DNA from: a bacterium 1XD21-13
GTDB taxonomy: Bacteria > Bacillota > Clostridia > Lachnospirales > Lachnospiraceae
Reading direction: 5' to 3'
NCBI GenBank assembly: GCA_009917555.1
Contig: QZDX01000002.1
Coordinates: 124,001 to 188,000 of the forward strand
Length of the DNA stretch: 64,000 nt
Part shown: positions 62,581 through 64,000 of the stretch, in pieces
Layout of the letters: the number at the start of each line of letters is the position of its first letter
Numbering within the stretch: the stretch's first letter is position 1
Notes under the pieces: model-generated
The model's input: the letters and a program-made list of their open reading frames with translations, nothing else
What the model was told of the DNA's origin: nothing
The model's database searches: none
Position numbers and translations under genes: made by a program

Positions 62581-63537
62581 TCAGAATACCTGATCCGCCT
62601 CCAGCTGCTTATTCTTGCTGTACATAGATACGGCCACAACTACCACAATAATCACGCCGACCACAAGATTCTGATAATAGGGATGCAGTCCCAGAAGATT
62701 TAAAGCGTTGCGCAGAAAACCGATCACCAATGCGCCTGCCAGAGCAAGGTATACCTTTCCCTCTCCACCTGCCATGCTGACGCCTCCGATAACGCTGGCC
62801 GCCACGGCATCCAGCTGGTAGTTGCCGCCCTGCTGGGGATGAACCGTATTCATCTGAGCACTAAGCAGAATTCCCGCAGCAGCAGCGCAAAAGCCGGAAA
62901 AGGTAAATACAAAATAATTAATCTTTGCTGAGCTGATTCCCTGCTGCTTCACTACGGTGGCATTTCCACCCAGAGCATAGATATAGGTTCCAAGCCTGGT
63001 CCGCCCCATAATAAGAGCTGCCACAATCACAAATAAAAAGGTAATATAGTCGGAGACAGGTATGCCCAGAATGGCTCCATTTCCAAGGAATACATAGGAA
63101 TCCGGGAAGCCTCCCAGAGAATTTCCGGAATTCAGGATCAGGGCCAATCCGTTTCCCACCTGTCCCACCACTAAGGTGGTGATAAATGCCGGAACCTCCA
63201 GCTTCTCAACCATAACGCCATTGAAAAATCCCATCACCGCTCCCGCAAGCAGGCCGGCTGCCATGGAAAGGGGTACCGGCATTCCTGCCTTCATCATAAG
63301 GCCGCTGATCATGGCGCAGCTTGCAATGACGCCGCCGGAGGACAGGTCGATTCCCTTTACAATAATGACCATAGCCATACCATAAGCCACAAGAGATACA
63401 ATCGCGCTCTGGCGAATAACATTCAAGATATTGGAAAGGGTCAGATAATTTGGTATTCGGGAGCCTAATATAACAAAAAGGATGACACATACAAGAATCA
63501 TACCCATTTTTTGCTGAGCTTTGATTTTCTGTAACAT
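62581..63537 (-). CDS. Sugar ABC transporter, permease 2 (RbsC-like)
   Basis: A second BPD_transp_2 permease (318 residues) with VKGIDLSSGGVIASCAM, ALGGNATVVKQQGIS and VIGGVSMAGGEGKV blocks. With two different permeases the membrane core is probably a heterodimer. Start at 63537 (AAAGG 10 bp upstream); an ATG three codons earlier (63546) is possible. Confidence 0.92.
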   Translation of the reverse strand: MLQKIKAQQKMGMILVCVILFVILGSRIPNYLTLSNILNVIRQSAIVSLVAYGMAMVIIVKGIDLSSGGVIASCAMISGLMMKAGMPVPLSMAAGLLAGAVMGFFNGVMVEKLEVPAFITTLVVGQVGNGLALILNSGNSLGGFPDSYVFLGNGAILGIPVSDYITFLFVIVAALIMGRTRLGTYIYALGGNATVVKQQGISSAKINYFVFTFSGFCAAAAGILLSAQMNTVHPQQGGNYQLDAVAASVIGGVSMAGGEGKVYLALAGALVIGFLRNALNLLGLHPYYQNLVVGVIIVVVVAVSMYSKNKQLEADQVF

Positions 63538-63564
63538 TTTATCCATACCTTTCTTTAAAAATGA

Positions 63565-63604
63565 GCTGTTGCAAAATAAGACGGCAGGCTTATTTTGCAA
63601 CAGC
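63565..63604 (-). repeat. Perfect 16-bp hairpin between binding protein and permease (family D copy 2)
   Basis: GCTGTTGCAAAATAAG (63565-63580) and its complement (63589-63604) flank an 8-nt loop. On the minus strand it is followed by TCATTTTTA, so it may partly terminate transcription after the binding-protein gene. The tip sequence is shared with the purC leader hairpin (19708-19819). Confidence 0.78.
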
Positions 63605-63617
63605 CCCAAATCATCTA

Positions 63618-64000
63618 TTATTCAATATTATCCGCATTGTAGCAGATAGTACCGGAATCAATATAGCTCTCTACCGTAGAGGGATCCAGGGTTCCTTCAA
63701 TCACGCCTGTCAGGATCTCTACCGCCTTGCTTCCCATGACATCCGGGAACTGTGCCATGGAACCGAGCACCTTCCCCTCTTTAATGTAGGCAAGTCCGTC
63801 ATCGGAGCCATCAAAGCTCATGATCAGCACATTCTCAAGCCCTGCGTCGGAGCAGGCCTCCAGGATACCGTCAAGCATAACGTCTGAGCAGGTCATAATA
63901 CCGGCCACATCCGGGTTTGCCTGAAGCATATTCTCTACCACCTGCTTTGCCACGTCATTGCTCCAATCGCCAGGCTGCTCGCCTACCAGAGTAATGCCGT
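63618..64000 (-). CDS. Sugar ABC transporter, substrate-binding protein (partial)
   Basis: The C-terminal 126 codons of a Peripla_BP_4 (ribose/galactose-binding type) protein, running off the right edge. Visible are QANPDVAGIMTCSDVMLDG and VLIMSFDGSDDGLAYIKEGKV, the typical hinge and ligand strands. It is the first visible gene of the sugar operon; promoter and signal peptide lie outside the window. Confidence 0.9.
   Translation of the reverse strand, partial: GITLVGEQPGDWSNDVAKQVVENMLQANPDVAGIMTCSDVMLDGILEACSDAGLENVLIMSFDGSDDGLAYIKEGKVLGSMAQFPDVMGSKAVEILTGVIEGTLDPSTVESYIDSGTICYNADNIE

Overview
The window looks like a chromosomal segment of an anaerobic gut Firmicute, most likely Lachnospiraceae. 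The evidence is the gene content: a glycyl-radical enzyme with its activase, a bacterial glutaminyl-tRNA synthetase, a Clostridia-type rimP-nusA-rnpM-ylxQ-infB-rbfA cluster, a cytosolic arylsulfate sulfotransferase, and a gene pair that I remember as the Lachnospiraceae families DUF5717/DUF5716. Nearly all genes are on the minus strand, so operons read from high to low coordinates. I see no prophage, insertion sequence, CRISPR array or rRNA. All family names come from reading the translations; no search was run.

Layout. 1-7.2 kb: partial MerR regulator, SH3-NlpC/P60 wall hydrolase, membrane-anchored Mrr-like nuclease, Na/Pi cotransporter with a PhoU domain, a BlaI/BlaR1-type pair with a clear promoter and twin operator, and a heptad-repeat coiled-coil protein. 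7.2-16.3 kb: the translation/RNA operon rimP-nusA-rnpM-ylxQ-infB-rbfA-nrnA-truB-ribF, with its promoter followed by a terminator-like hairpin in the leader. 16.4-22.6 kb: Ca/Na antiporter, purC-purB, and a polar amino-acid ABC transporter. 22.6-27.1 kb: three uncharacterised genes in a row (TPR-like, actin/Hsp70-like, large helical protein). 27.2-32.7 kb: PLP aminotransferase, PrsA-like foldase, HAD phosphatases including a Maf-HAD fusion, and a LiaF-like membrane protein. 33-39.5 kb: ascorbate-family PTS IIC-IIB, SorC regulator, arylsulfate sulfotransferase, thioredoxin reductase and thioredoxin, packed as one apparent operon. 39.6-49.7 kb: MocR regulator, glnS, parC, parE and two membrane proteins. 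49.8-50.7 kb: tRNA-Glu(CTC) and a small membrane protein on the plus strand.

50.7-64 kb is the most coherent accessory block: sugar-binding protein, two permeases, ATPase, LacI regulator, fucose/arabinose-type isomerase, glycyl-radical activase, glycyl-radical enzyme, FGGY kinase, class II aldolase and, after a repeat block, an amidohydrolase. It reads as uptake and radical-dependent catabolism of a sugar or polyol that I cannot name. The enzyme has the active-site pattern A-C-W-E rather than the usual G-C-V-E.

A second theme is interspersed repeats. Two families end exactly in the Shine-Dalgarno sequence of the following gene, so they supply ribosome-binding sites. One has full-length copies of about 105 bp that fold into long imperfect palindromes whose outer stems differ in sequence but stay paired. 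Two more families are long hairpins with conserved loops or tips and divergent, perfectly paired arms.

Stretches over 300 bp without a gene. 4250-4589 holds a Pho-box-like array and a long hairpin; the rest is featureless. 32668-32998 holds a structured repeat, a minus-strand promoter and AT-rich DNA with no convincing plus-strand promoter. 39327-39637 holds the PTS promoter, a palindrome and a terminator.
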